Both the position numbers and the translations under genes were made by a program. A stretch of DNA of 64,000 nt from Roseovarius sp. THAF9 (lineage in GTDB: Bacteria; Pseudomonadota; Alphaproteobacteria; Rhodobacterales; Rhodobacteraceae), in contig NZ_CP045404.1 of NCBI RefSeq assembly GCF_009363715.1, positions 3,812,001 through 3,876,000 on the forward strand. Reading direction: 5' to 3'. Below the pieces are notes generated by a model that searched no databases, had not been told where the DNA came from, and worked only from the letters and a program-made list of their open reading frames with translations. Positions within the stretch are counted from its first letter, which is position 1; each line of letters opens with the position of its first letter. Below are positions 43,648-52,621 of this stretch, piece by piece.

Positions 43648-44727
43648 ATGACCCTGACCCAGGACGACCTGCGCGCCGCCACCGCCGCCGGCATCATCGA
43701 TGAGGCACAGGCCGCGCGCCTCAGCGCCCTGTCACACGAACGCGCCGGCCGCATCGCCCGCCGCGCGAACGAGGACGAACCGTTCGAACTGTTCTCGGGC
43801 TTTGCCGAGATCTTCATCTCGCTCGGGCTGATCCTGCTGACCTCCGGCGCCGTGACCTTCGCAGCAGCCGCGGGCGGCATTGTCTTTGTCATGGCGGCGC
43901 TGATCGCCGTCGGCTGGTTCGCCGCGCATTACTTCACCCTGAAACGCCGGATGAGCCTTCCGTCCATCGTGCTGGTCTGTACCTATGCCACCGGCGCGGG
44001 CGGCCTGATCGGCTATGTGCTCGACATGATCGGCCTCACCTCCGGCGCGCTCGTGGCCATCCTGCTGGGCCTCGGCGGTATGGCGTCGATCCTGCTGCAC
44101 TACCGCCGGTTCCGCGTGCCGTTCTCGATGCTGCTCGTCGGCCTCTACGGCTTCATGACGATATTCGCGATCACCACCGAAACAAGCCCCGTCGACACGC
44201 TGATCACCGGCAGCTTCTGGAGCCTCTTCGACCTCCGCCAGGGCGGCTCACTGGCCCTCGGCACATTGATCTTCGGCATCCTCGCCTTCATCGCCGGCCT
44301 CTGGTTCGACATGCAGGACCCCCACCGCATCGGCCGCCGCGCGCGTTCCGCCTTTTGGCTACACCTGCTGGCCGCGCCCGCGCTGGTGAACACCGTGATG
44401 ATGACCGTCTACAACCTTGACGGCCCCCTCGGCACAATCCTCACGATCATCGGCTTCCTGCTGGTCACCTGCCTCGCCCTCATCATCGACCGCCGCTCCT
44501 TCCTGACCGCCGGCATGGGCTATCTCGCCGCCACCATCTACTGGCTCTTCAGCATGGATGGCGGCGGCACGCAGCTTCCGCTCCTGATGCTTGTCATCGG
44601 CGCCTTCATCACCGGCCTCGGCACCTTCTGGACCCACCTGCGCGTCGCCCTCATGCGCGCCCTGCCCAACTTCCCCGGCAAATCCCGCCTGCCCCCCTGG
44701 GACGACGTCACCGCAACCTCCGAATAA
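43648..44727 (+). CDS. Polytopic membrane protein (DUF2157-like)
   Basis: A 359-residue protein with a short N-terminal soluble part (TLTQDDLRAATAAGIIDEAQAARLSAL, a motif shared with DUF2157 proteins) followed by about nine or ten hydrophobic helices. No catalytic motif is visible and the function is unknown. A longer open frame upstream overlaps the hydrolase gene and is spurious; ATG at 43648 has AGGACC before it. It lies 63 bases ahead of hslU. Confidence 0.8.
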   Translation: MTLTQDDLRAATAAGIIDEAQAARLSALSHERAGRIARRANEDEPFELFSGFAEIFISLGLILLTSGAVTFAAAAGGIVFVMAALIAVGWFAAHYFTLKRRMSLPSIVLVCTYATGAGGLIGYVLDMIGLTSGALVAILLGLGGMASILLHYRRFRVPFSMLLVGLYGFMTIFAITTETSPVDTLITGSFWSLFDLRQGGSLALGTLIFGILAFIAGLWFDMQDPHRIGRRARSAFWLHLLAAPALVNTVMMTVYNLDGPLGTILTIIGFLLVTCLALIIDRRSFLTAGMGYLAATIYWLFSMDGGGTQLPLLMLVIGAFITGLGTFWTHLRVALMRALPNFPGKSRLPPWDDVTATSE

Positions 44728-44790
44728 CCGCACCTTGCGTTTCGCCCCCCCATGCTTACGTTCCCCCGTAACGCAACCACAGGACGCCCC

Positions 44791-46101
44791 ATGACCGACC
44801 TCACCCCGCGCGAAATCGTCTCGGAACTCGACCGCTACATCATCGGCCAGAAGGACGCCAAGCGCGCCACCGCCGTCGCCCTGCGCAACCGCTGGCGCCG
44901 CAAGCAGCTCTCCGACGACCTGCGCGAGGAGGTCTACCCCAAGAACATCCTGATGATCGGGCCCACCGGCGTCGGCAAAACCGAAATCTCCCGCCGCCTG
45001 GCAAAACTCGCCCGCGCCCCCTTCATCAAGGTCGAGGCGACCAAGTTCACCGAGGTCGGCTATGTCGGCCGCGATGTCGAACAGATCATCCGCGACCTCG
45101 TCGACAGCTCCATCGCCCAGACCCGCGACTTCATGCGCGAAGACGTCAAATCCCGCGCCCATCAACAGGCCGAGGATCGCGTCATCGCCGCCATCGCCGG
45201 CGAGGATGCCCGCGAGTCGACCCGCGAGATGTTCCGCAAGAAGCTCAAGGATGGCCTGCTCGACGATACCGAGATCGAGCTTGACGTCGCCGACACCTCC
45301 AACCCCCTTGGCATGATGGACATCCCCGGCCAGCCCGGCGGCGGCCAGATGGGCATGATGAACTTGGGCGACATCTTCGGTAAGGCCTTCGGCGGCCGCA
45401 CCACCCGCAAGAAGATGACCGTCCGCGAAAGCTACGACATCCTGATTTCCGAGGAAGCCGACAAGCTCTTGGACGACGAAACCGTCAACCGCACCGCCCT
45501 GGAAGCGGTCGAGCAGAACGGCATCGTCTTTCTTGACGAGATCGACAAGGTCTGCGCCCGGCAGGAGGCCCGCGGCGGCGACGTCTCGCGCGAGGGGGTG
45601 CAGCGCGACCTGCTGCCCCTGATCGAGGGTACGACCGTCTCGACCAAGCATGGCCCGGTCAAGACCGACCACATCCTCTTCATCGCCAGCGGCGCCTTCC
45701 ACATCGCCAAGCCGTCCGACCTCTTGCCCGAACTTCAGGGCCGCCTGCCCATCCGGGTCGAACTCCGCGCCCTGACCGAGGAAGATTTCGTGCGCATCCT
45801 GACCGAGACGGACAACGCCCTGACCCGCCAGTACTCCGCCCTCATGGGGACCGAGGAGGTGAACGTCGAATTCACCGAGGACGGCATCAAGGCCCTCGCC
45901 CGCATCGCGGCGGAGGTCAACCAGACCATCGAGAATATCGGCGCGCGCAGGCTCTATACCGTGATGGAACGCGTGTTCGAGGAACTCAGCTTCACCGCGC
46001 CCGACCGCGCCGGAGAGAAGGTGGTCGTGGACGAAGCCTTCGTGGACGCCAACCTGGGCGAGCTGATGAAGTCGACGGATTTAAGCAGATATGTTTTGTA
46101 G
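44791..46101 (+). CDS. hslU: ATP-dependent protease ATPase subunit HslU (ClpY)
   Basis: The AAA+ unfoldase that feeds HslV (436 residues). It has [21 protein letters not shown], Walker [10 protein letters not shown] (57-65), [12 protein letters not shown] with the substrate-gripping GYVG pore loop, Walker B VFLDEIDK (Asp249-Glu250), sensor FIASGAFH and the C-terminal tail DLSRYVL that docks into HslV. The I domain carries a glycine- and methionine-rich stretch ([14 protein letters not shown]) usual in alphaproteobacteria. The A/T-rich defence insert begins 80 bases past its stop, on the other strand. Confidence 0.97.
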   Translation: MTDLTPREIVSELDRYIIGQKDAKRATAVALRNRWRRKQLSDDLREEVYPKNILMIGPTGVGKTEISRRLAKLARAPFIKVEATKFTEVGYVGRDVEQIIRDLVDSSIAQTRDFMREDVKSRAHQQAEDRVIAAIAGEDARESTREMFRKKLKDGLLDDTEIELDVADTSNPLGMMDIPGQPGGGQMGMMNLGDIFGKAFGGRTTRKKMTVRESYDILISEEADKLLDDETVNRTALEAVEQNGIVFLDEIDKVCARQEARGGDVSREGVQRDLLPLIEGTTVSTKHGPVKTDHILFIASGAFHIAKPSDLLPELQGRLPIRVELRALTEEDFVRILTETDNALTRQYSALMGTEEVNVEFTEDGIKALARIAAEVNQTIENIGARRLYTVMERVFEELSFTAPDRAGEKVVVDEAFVDANLGELMKSTDLSRYVL

Positions 46102-46182
46102 GGTTAGTGCGTATTAGTGTTTGGGATCTGCCCTAGTCGGATCGCTTTCAAAATTCCGAGACCTTGGTAGGTTAGTACAGAC

Positions 46183-46698
46183 TTAGCCGCTTTTCGCGTC
46201 TACTTCAAAACTGTAGTCACCACCTTCAATTTTCTTTCGACCGTACTCGAAATACTTTTCGGGAAGTGGTGGAGCGATAGTTCTGGCTGCATCCATGCGA
46301 TCCATCAGTTGCTCAAATGAAGGGTTAAGTTCATCAAAATCCATGTCCGCGCCGATTCCGGCGAGAATTCTGAACCGGTCACGCAGGTTAGTGAATTCAC
46401 TCGCCGAAGTGCCGATCTCTCGAACGCGCATGTCCATGCCTAAGGCTTCAAAAATTGCTGGGAACAGCCCGGCAAATAGCGCGAGAACCGCCGCAACATA
46501 TACTGTCCATTGAGCTTCAGCGTTTGTTACTATTTGAGAAGTAGCGAGGCCCCCGGCAACAATGGGCACAACTATGAATACATTCTTCCAAAACCGCGCG
46601 TTCTTTTGCCAAAGATAAAGACCTGCTGCCGTATACTGGCAAGATTCCTCCTGCCGACGACATTCGTTAACGATCTCGTTCACTCTGCGTTGCGTCAT
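46183..46698 (-). CDS. SLATT-domain membrane protein, predicted effector of a CD-NTase system
   Basis: A 171-residue protein with an N-terminal helix (NECRRQEESCQYTAAGLYLWQ), two membrane helices (about 39-57 and 64-86) separated by a short polar loop, and a C-terminal coiled or helical part ending in the SLATT-typical IAPPLPEKYFEYGRKKI. SLATT proteins were predicted by comparative genomics as pore-forming effectors activated by nucleotide second messengers or linked sensors. The ATG at 46698 overlaps the nucleotidyltransferase stop (ATGA), so the two are co-translated. A longer frame from 46776 lies inside the partner gene and lacks support. Base composition is clearly A/T-richer than the flanks, a sign of transfer. 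Confidence 0.85.
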   Translation of the reverse strand: MTQRRVNEIVNECRRQEESCQYTAAGLYLWQKNARFWKNVFIVVPIVAGGLATSQIVTNAEAQWTVYVAAVLALFAGLFPAIFEALGMDMRVREIGTSASEFTNLRDRFRILAGIGADMDFDELNPSFEQLMDRMDAARTIAPPLPEKYFEYGRKKIEGGDYSFEVDAKSG

Positions 46699-47591
46699 AT
46701 CACTGGAATGTCCGTGCCGAATATTTTCTGCCAGCAGCCCCCCGCCAATGCTGGATAGCTGCCCTCGTTTTCGCATGCTTCTTCAGCATTTTTTCGAGCC
46801 ACAGTTGCACGATACCCCCACGCATCGCCTAAGAACATCGGCTCGTATGTACCCGGCGCATAGACAACGCCGTTCTTCTTTCCTTCAAGATATTTGAGGA
46901 AATCTCGAACCATCCAGTCATAGTAGACGCTTGATTTGTCGCGGTAAGTATAGCTGTCCAGAAAATCAACGGCGAGCAACTCTATCCAGAACGACTTCAA
47001 CGGGATCTGACAATTAGCCTGCCAACGCTTCATCATACGGATTAGCGGTCTTATATTTCCGTTCGTGTTATTTACACTTCGACGAATTAGTTCTTCCTCC
47101 GCGGAGTAGTCGGCGGTTTTGTAGTAGCCGCCACCATCGGTCATGCAGATATAGTAGCGTCCATCATTCAAACTAAACGCAGGGATCAGTTCAACGTTGT
47201 ACGCGGTGAACGGAACGGCAACTACAGGACCATCGCCTTTGATCGCGGTCGTACGAAATTTTTCTCCGAGCACACGTTTAACTTCTTGCAGAAGTTGTGA
47301 CTGGATGTTGCCCGTGCGTTTCGAAAAGCGTTCATATGTTTCATATGGCAGCTTGAACAGTACATCCACATCGCGAGGTGGGCGAACGCGAGTCCTCTTT
47401 CCCCACGAGCCAACGTAGAGTGAATTTGCTGTTTTCGAATTTGAGCCCCAATAATGGGAATTCAAAGTTTCGACCACTTTTTCGCGGCGTTCGGCACCCG
47501 CTTCGATCTGGCCGGTCGTCAAACGAATGTTGTTCAAAAACGTGTCAAAGCGCTGGCTGACCGTCAGTCCTTGTCTTACGTGTGGTTGCAT
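46695..47591 (-). CDS. OAS-like nucleotidyltransferase (CD-NTase), CBASS-type
   Basis: A 298-residue polymerase-beta-fold nucleotidyltransferase of the SMODS/CD-NTase group. The active site is GSWGKRTRV (61-69) followed by RDVDVLF with Asp74 and Asp76, and a third acidic residue Glu134 in YNVELIPAF. The C-terminal OAS-like helical domain includes NIRPLIRMMKRWQ and PLKSFWIELLAVDFL. All three metal ligands are present, so it should be active; it probably makes a cyclic or linear oligonucleotide signal upon infection. AAGGCG precedes the ATG at 47591. It is followed by the SLATT gene with four-base overlap. No Cap2/Cap3 ubiquitin-like or HORMA/TRIP13 genes are present. Confidence 0.82.
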   Translation of the reverse strand: MQPHVRQGLTVSQRFDTFLNNIRLTTGQIEAGAERREKVVETLNSHYWGSNSKTANSLYVGSWGKRTRVRPPRDVDVLFKLPYETYERFSKRTGNIQSQLLQEVKRVLGEKFRTTAIKGDGPVVAVPFTAYNVELIPAFSLNDGRYYICMTDGGGYYKTADYSAEEELIRRSVNNTNGNIRPLIRMMKRWQANCQIPLKSFWIELLAVDFLDSYTYRDKSSVYYDWMVRDFLKYLEGKKNGVVYAPGTYEPMFLGDAWGYRATVARKNAEEACENEGSYPALAGGCWQKIFGTDIPVI

Positions 47592-47931
47592 AGAATCGCC
47601 TTAGTTGTTGTGGCAGCGATCTTGAATACCATATGTTGAGATGAACAGAAAGAGAACATTTTCTGTGAATTGTCCTTACTCCCAAATTCTTTGGGACAAC
47701 GGATTGAAATTGCTTCGTTCCAGATTGTTCAAGTTTATAAATTTTTTCTCAAAAATTACGTCCTCCCTTTTAACCCCCCAAATCCCCAAAAATCGCACCG
47801 TCGGCATACCACTCAAATACCGACGCGATACCGACGTTCCGATTTGGCCTGTCCGGGGGGCGTTAACGAATCAGATCGCACCCCTTTGAATTCGCTTTTC
47901 TTCCCTCGGGTTTCGGGCCACGAAGGGGGTC
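47592..47931. other. 340-base A/T-rich gap between the CD-NTase and MFS genes
   Basis: This divergent gap should hold promoters for both genes. It is A/T-rich up to about 47800 (runs such as ATAAATTTTTTCTC) and returns to G+C-rich sequence after it, so the right border of the transferred segment probably lies near 47800-47880. The open frame at 47641-47889 has no ribosome site or motif and is not called. AAGGGGG near 47925 is the ribosome site of the MFS gene. I see no flanking direct repeats or tRNA. Confidence 0.5.
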
Positions 47932-49155
47932 ATGCGGCTCCTCGATTTTCTCCGTGACAACCTCCCCTTCCTGTCGGCGGGTATGCTGCTGACCTTCCTA
48001 AGTTCTTTTGGACAAACGTTTTTTATCTCGCTCTTCGCCGGGGAGGTTCGGGCCGCGTGGGGTCTCAGCCACGGGCAATGGGGCGGGATCTATACGCTCG
48101 GCACCACCGCCTCCGCCCTGGTCATGGTCTGGGCCGGCGGCCTCACGGATTTTTTTCGCGTCCGCACCCTCGCCCCTATCATACTGATATTACTGGCTTT
48201 TGCTTGCCTCTCGATGGCCTTCAATCCGGTCTGGTGGGGGTTGATCGCGGTTATTTTTGCCCTGCGTTTCACCGGCCAGGGCATGACCAGCCACCTCGCC
48301 GTCGTCGCCATGTCCCGCTGGTTCATCGCCACACGGGGCAAGGCCCTGTCCATCGCCACCCTCGGCTTCGCCTTGGGCGAGGCCCTGTTACCTCTTGTTT
48401 TCGTTGCACTTCTGGCCATCTATGACTGGCGCATGCTGTGGGTCGCCGCCGCCCTCATCGCCCTCTGCGGCGTCCCCGTCATCCACCGCCTCCTCCGCCT
48501 TGAACGCACGCCCCAGATGCTGGCCCAAACCGACCAGTCCGTAGGCATGGAATCCCGCCACTGGACCCGCAATCAGGCCTTATTTCATTGGCTATTCTGG
48601 TTCATGGTCCCGGCACTTCTGGGCCCCGCAGCCTTCAACACGGCCTTCTTTTTCCACCAGGTCCACTTCGCCGAATTGAAGGGCATCCCCCACGTTCAGC
48701 TGGTCGCCCTCTACCCGTTCTACACCGCCGTCGGAATCGTCGCGATGGTCCTGTCCGGCTGGGCCCTGGACCGCTTCGGCACCGCCAGATTGATCCCGTT
48801 CTTCCAGCTTCCCATGGTCGCCGCTTTCGGGATTTTTGCGATATCCGACAATACCTTGACCCTGCTCGCCGGCCTGTTTTTCCTCGGCATGACAACCGGC
48901 GCGAACACCACACTCCCCAATGCCTTCTGGGCCGAATTCTACGGCACCGCCCGCCTCGGCTCGATCAAGGCCATGGCCGCGGCGGTCATGGTCTTCGGCT
49001 CCGCCATCGGCCCCGGCTTGACCGGCATTGGCATCGATTTGGGCTTGGGGTTGGAAAGCCAATACCTGATCGTCGCAGGCTATTTCGTATTCACCACCCT
49101 GATGATGACCATCGGCATCACCCGCGCCAAACCCCTGCTACCGGTTGCGGCGTAG
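47932..49155 (+). CDS. MFS transporter
   Basis: A 407-residue major facilitator with 12 predicted membrane helices in two halves. The N-terminal helix LPFLSAGMLLTFLSSFGQTFFI, the loop after helix 2 with GGLTDFFRVR and MSRWFIATRGKALSIATLGFALGEA resemble uptake carriers for organic acids or related anions of the OFA/monocarboxylate group. The substrate is unknown. It ends convergently with the Smr gene, overlapping by 18 bases. Confidence 0.9.
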   Translation: MRLLDFLRDNLPFLSAGMLLTFLSSFGQTFFISLFAGEVRAAWGLSHGQWGGIYTLGTTASALVMVWAGGLTDFFRVRTLAPIILILLAFACLSMAFNPVWWGLIAVIFALRFTGQGMTSHLAVVAMSRWFIATRGKALSIATLGFALGEALLPLVFVALLAIYDWRMLWVAAALIALCGVPVIHRLLRLERTPQMLAQTDQSVGMESRHWTRNQALFHWLFWFMVPALLGPAAFNTAFFFHQVHFAELKGIPHVQLVALYPFYTAVGIVAMVLSGWALDRFGTARLIPFFQLPMVAAFGIFAISDNTLTLLAGLFFLGMTTGANTTLPNAFWAEFYGTARLGSIKAMAAAVMVFGSAIGPGLTGIGIDLGLGLESQYLIVAGYFVFTTLMMTIGITRAKPLLPVAA

Positions 49156-49728
49156 ATACACGTAATACGCCCCTCCACCCCCATGCCGCACATGCGCTTG
49201 GGTGATCTGCAACACCAGCCCCGACAACGGCGCTGCGCCCAGCCATTGCGGTACCGCGTGGCGCAGCACACCATGTCTGGTGGGTATCGGGCCGCCGTTG
49301 TCCGTATTCCTGCCCTTACCAGTGATCACCAGAACCAGCCTTTTGCCCTGTGCCTGCGCCCGCAGGATAAAGCCGGTCAAGGCCGGCTGCGCCTGGGCCA
49401 GGGTCATGCCGTGCAGATCGATCCGGGCTTCCGGCTCAACCTTGCCGCGCTTCAGACGCGTGTTCGTGCGCTTGTCCATCTGCAGCGGTTGTCGGGCAAG
49501 CCGTTCAGGCAGGCCAGGCAAGGTATCGTGGCGATTGGACGGTGTACCGGCCTTTTGGCCGATTTCGAATTGTGACAGGTCGGGCTTGGTTTTCTCAGGC
49601 GATTTTTGGGTGGATCGCTGCAGCGAGCGAGGTGTGTCGCGGCTTTTCTCGGGGTCGAGCCTGTCCGCAGTCCGTGCCACCTGTTGCCAAAGTTTCAGTT
49701 CCTCCGGCGTGATGCGCCGACGGCTCAA
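49138..49728 (-). CDS. Smr-domain protein
   Basis: A 196-residue protein with a basic, disordered N-terminal half and a C-terminal Smr domain: IDLHGMTLAQAQPALTGFI (DLHG at 104-107), VITGKGRNT and the end GGGGAYYVYLRR. Smr domains bind or cut nucleic acids; in proteobacteria stand-alone copies are linked to RNA or ribosome rescue. It follows mltA with a four-base overlap on the same strand and is last in the timA-like/mltA/smr run. Confidence 0.92.
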   Translation of the reverse strand: MSRRRITPEELKLWQQVARTADRLDPEKSRDTPRSLQRSTQKSPEKTKPDLSQFEIGQKAGTPSNRHDTLPGLPERLARQPLQMDKRTNTRLKRGKVEPEARIDLHGMTLAQAQPALTGFILRAQAQGKRLVLVITGKGRNTDNGGPIPTRHGVLRHAVPQWLGAAPLSGLVLQITQAHVRHGGGGAYYVYLRRNR

Positions 49729-50762
49729 AGGTTTGGCTCCGTCGCAGTGGCATAGGCGCGCTGGATCGGCAGAAGGACGAGCATGCGGCCGGGATCACGC
49801 AGGCGTCCAGCGGTGCGACCAGCCTCGTCCCCCGTTCCCATAAAGATATCGGCGCGTTGCGCGCCTTTGATGGCAGAGCCGGTGTCTTGTGCGATCATCA
49901 GTCGGCGGATCGGGCCGGCGCCCTCTTTCTCGATCCAGACCGGAGCGCCGAGCGGAACATAGGCCGGATCGACCGCAACGGTGCGGCCTGCCGTGACGGA
50001 CCGGTTCATCGCACCGAGCGGGCCCATATCGGCGGGCACGGAATCGATCCGCCGGAAGAACACGTAGGAAGGGTTGTGCCAGAGCAGTTCCTGCCCGGCG
50101 ACAGGATTGCGGCGGACCCAGTTCTTGATGACCTGAGCCGAAACCTGGTGGGCTTGGTAGATACCACGGCGAACAAGTTCGGCCCCGACAGAGCGATATT
50201 CGTGGCCATTCGCCCCACCATAGCCCACGCGGATCTTGCGGCCATCTGGAAGGGTCACACGGCCAGACCCCTGAATCTGCAAGAAGAACTTTTCGACCGG
50301 ATCATCGACCCACACGATTTCGAGCCCACGACCCTGCATGGCAACACCTGCTTCGATCTCTCGACGAGACAACCAAGGTACGGCACCCTGAGCCTCAGGC
50401 GGTTTGCGGTAAAGCGGGTAGCGGTAACGGCCCCCCGGCGACAATGACCCGCTAAGCTCTGGCTCGAAATAGCCGGTGAAGAGCGCTTTCTTACCGTCCT
50501 CGATCAAGACAGGGCGGAAGAAGAGCTGAAAGAAATCCGTGGCGTCGGGCTTTTGCTGGGCCAATGCGCAAAGCGCCCGCCAATCGGGATCATCAAGGTC
50601 GGGACAGGTCAGAAGAAAGGCTTCGAGTGCTTTTTCGTGATCGTCGGCCTCCCAGCCCTTCAGGTCGTCGAAGTCGAGAACAGTATGTGTCACTTCCTCT
50701 GCTCTGACGGCGATTGCGGCCATCAGCAGTAGGAACAAAGCCGCTGTCGCCCGTCCGATCAT
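49725..50762 (-). CDS. mltA: Lytic murein transglycosylase A
   Basis: A 345-residue MltA-family enzyme that cuts peptidoglycan glycan strands to leave 1,6-anhydro-MurNAc ends. It has a signal peptide (cleavage near VRAEE, residue 21) but no lipobox, so it is periplasmic rather than lipid-anchored. The MltA domain spans ~90-250 (FTGYFEPELSGS, FFLQIQGSGRVTLPDG, VGYGGANGHEYRSVG) and the 3D domain holds the catalytic area MIAQDTGSAIKGAQRADIFMG. Its product feeds the recycling path to which AmgK/MurU in this window belong. It overlaps both neighbours by four bases. Confidence 0.95.
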   Translation of the reverse strand: MIGRATAALFLLLMAAIAVRAEEVTHTVLDFDDLKGWEADDHEKALEAFLLTCPDLDDPDWRALCALAQQKPDATDFFQLFFRPVLIEDGKKALFTGYFEPELSGSLSPGGRYRYPLYRKPPEAQGAVPWLSRREIEAGVAMQGRGLEIVWVDDPVEKFFLQIQGSGRVTLPDGRKIRVGYGGANGHEYRSVGAELVRRGIYQAHQVSAQVIKNWVRRNPVAGQELLWHNPSYVFFRRIDSVPADMGPLGAMNRSVTAGRTVAVDPAYVPLGAPVWIEKEGAGPIRRLMIAQDTGSAIKGAQRADIFMGTGDEAGRTAGRLRDPGRMLVLLPIQRAYATATEPNL

Positions 50763-51421
50763 TCGTCCGTGGCAACAAGCCGCCAGTTGGGATCGTCGGA
50801 CCCCATCACACGTTCGAAGGTCCAGGTATCCTTCTGCTTTTTAGATTTGCCAGGCTCACCCTCGACGATCTCGCCATTCTGGTCGCGCACAACCGAGACC
50901 AACTCACCAATGAAGCGCACGGTTATCTCGGCTGTGTTGGTCGCGTCGTCGAAGCGGGCGCTGGCCAGCGTGGTTTCGCGGACACCGATGAATTCAGCCT
51001 CGATGGTCAGGCCCTGTTGGGCACGGGACTCGACCACGCCGTTGAATGCCTCGAAGACGTCATCACCAAGAAACGGCCGCATCTCGTCCATCTGGCCGCG
51101 CTCGAAGGACATCAAAATCCATTCGTAGGCCTGCTTCGCGCCCTGCAGAAACTCGCCGACGGAGAAACTGCTTTCGACGCGTTTCATGTCGGCAAGCGCC
51201 TTGGCATCCTCGGACCCTTCGGGCACATGGTCGGTGATGTCGTGATCGGGCCCGCCCTCGATAACTTCGAAATCTTGCCGGCGCGACGGCGTCGGCGTCG
51301 AAGGGCGCGGCTGTTGCGAAGGCTCGTACCCGTCGCGGGTACCAAGGACGCTTTTCAGGCGGAGTATCAGGAAAATCGCTATGCCCGCGAGGACAAGCAA
51401 CTGAAGCAGGGGCGAATTCAT
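50759..51421 (-). CDS. Tim44-like (TimA) domain protein
   Basis: A 220-residue protein with one N-terminal membrane helix (LLQLLVLAGIAIFLILRL), a proline- and serine-rich linker and a C-terminal Tim44-like domain (about 80-220: FLQGAKQAYEWILMSFERGQMDEMRPFLGDDVFEAF). In alphaproteobacteria the gene stands beside mltA and near secB, as here, and TimA has been tied to envelope or division functions. It is divergent from fxsA across ~107 bases. It heads the timA-mltA-smr run. Confidence 0.9.
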   Translation of the reverse strand: MNSPLLQLLVLAGIAIFLILRLKSVLGTRDGYEPSQQPRPSTPTPSRRQDFEVIEGGPDHDITDHVPEGSEDAKALADMKRVESSFSVGEFLQGAKQAYEWILMSFERGQMDEMRPFLGDDVFEAFNGVVESRAQQGLTIEAEFIGVRETTLASARFDDATNTAEITVRFIGELVSVVRDQNGEIVEGEPGKSKKQKDTWTFERVMGSDDPNWRLVATDE

Positions 51422-51528
51422 TCATACCTCTCAACGTGCCCAGGATGGAAACCTCCCGGTGTGATCCTTATGTAGGGTGTTGATCCGGGTGAGTCCACCG
51501 TACCCGCCTTTAGAAACCAAGGAGGATC

Positions 51529-52032
51529 ATGCTCATGTGGCTATTTGTAGCCTTTCTGTTGGTGCCGCTCATCGAAATCGCGCTGTTTATTCAGGTTGGC
51601 GGTCTGATCGGTTTATGGCCGACACTGGGGATTGTGGTACTGACCGCGATCATCGGCACTTGGCTTGTGCGCACGCAGGGGGCAATGGCCATCGGGCAGC
51701 TTCGGTCATCGTTTCAGAAGCTGGATGATCCGACCGAGCCGCTGGCCCACGGCGCCATGATCCTGATTGCCGGTGCGCTTCTGCTTACACCGGGGTTCTT
51801 TACAGACGCGGTTGGGTTTTCGCTGCTTGCACCGCCGATCCGAAAGTCACTGTTCCAATTCCTTCGCAAGCGGATCAAGGTACAGCGTTTCGAAATGGGG
51901 CCCAACGGGCCGCGCGACATGCGCAACGGGCATGGGCCGCGCCAGCGGGATGACGTGATCGAAGGCCAGTACGAGGAAGTAAACCCGCCGAAGAAGCCCA
52001 CGCATGATGGCTCCGGGTGGACACGGCATTGA
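51529..52032 (+). CDS. fxsA: FxsA family membrane protein
   Basis: A 167-residue inner-membrane protein with two hydrophobic stretches in its first 55 residues (MWLFVAFLLVPLIEIALFIQVGG and TLGIVVLTAIIGTWLVR) and a third at ~75-98 (AGALLLTPGFFTDAVGFSLL), all typical of FxsA, then a charged tail. E. coli FxsA relieves phage T7 exclusion by F plasmid when overproduced; its normal role is unclear. AAGGAGGATC precedes the ATG. secB follows by ~73 bases. Confidence 0.94.
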   Translation: MLMWLFVAFLLVPLIEIALFIQVGGLIGLWPTLGIVVLTAIIGTWLVRTQGAMAIGQLRSSFQKLDDPTEPLAHGAMILIAGALLLTPGFFTDAVGFSLLAPPIRKSLFQFLRKRIKVQRFEMGPNGPRDMRNGHGPRQRDDVIEGQYEEVNPPKKPTHDGSGWTRH

Positions 52033-52105
52033 CACTGGGCATTGAGGCGCGTTCGGCATCCTGCTAAGCCTTCGCGCGATGAATTTTTCCGCCAGGAGAC
52101 TATAG

Positions 52106-52621
52106 ATGGCCGAACAGGATAACGGTGCTGCAAAGACGGACACCCAAGGGGCGCAAACCGGACCGAAAATGAACGTGCTGACGCAGTTCATCCGGGACAT
52201 GTCATTCGAGAATGCGCTGGCCCAGAGAGGGTCTGGCGGAGAGGTCAACCCCGACGTGCAGGTCGCGGTGAACCTGGACGCGAAGAAACGCTCGGCCGAG
52301 CACCAGTTCGAAGTCATGATCAAGCTGACGATCACGTCCAAGAACAAAGGCACCGAGGACACGCTATTCTTGTTGGAGCTGGAATATGTCGGCGTATTCC
52401 AGATCGAAAACGTACCCGACGACCAGATGCATCCTTTCCTGCTGATCGAATGTCCGCGGATGATCTTCCCGTTCGTGCGCCGCATCGTCAGCGATGTGAC
52501 CCGGGACGGGGGCTTCCCACCGCTGAACCTAGAGACGATCGATTTCGTGCAGCTTTACCGCAACGAGATCATGCGTCGCCAAGCCGCCGCGGCGGAGGAA
52601 AAACCGACGCCCGACGCCTAA
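52106..52621 (+). CDS. secB: Protein-export chaperone SecB
   Basis: A 171-residue cytosolic tetrameric chaperone that holds precursors unfolded for SecA. Family segments are [52 protein letters not shown] and [29 protein letters not shown]. It ends convergently with dnaQ, sharing three bases. Confidence 0.97.
   Translation: MAEQDNGAAKTDTQGAQTGPKMNVLTQFIRDMSFENALAQRGSGGEVNPDVQVAVNLDAKKRSAEHQFEVMIKLTITSKNKGTEDTLFLLELEYVGVFQIENVPDDQMHPFLLIECPRMIFPFVRRIVSDVTRDGGFPPLNLETIDFVQLYRNEIMRRQAAAAEEKPTPDA

Noticed and set aside
46695..47591. CD-NTase pair as an MNT/HEPN-type toxin-antitoxin
   Set aside because: The protein is too long for a minimal MNT antitoxin, has the OAS-type C-terminal domain, and the partner is a two-helix SLATT membrane protein without the HEPN RxxxxH motif.
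47641..47889. 82-codon open frame upstream of the MFS gene
   Set aside because: No ribosome site, unusual composition for this genome and no motif; it spans the island border, so it is better seen as intergenic DNA.
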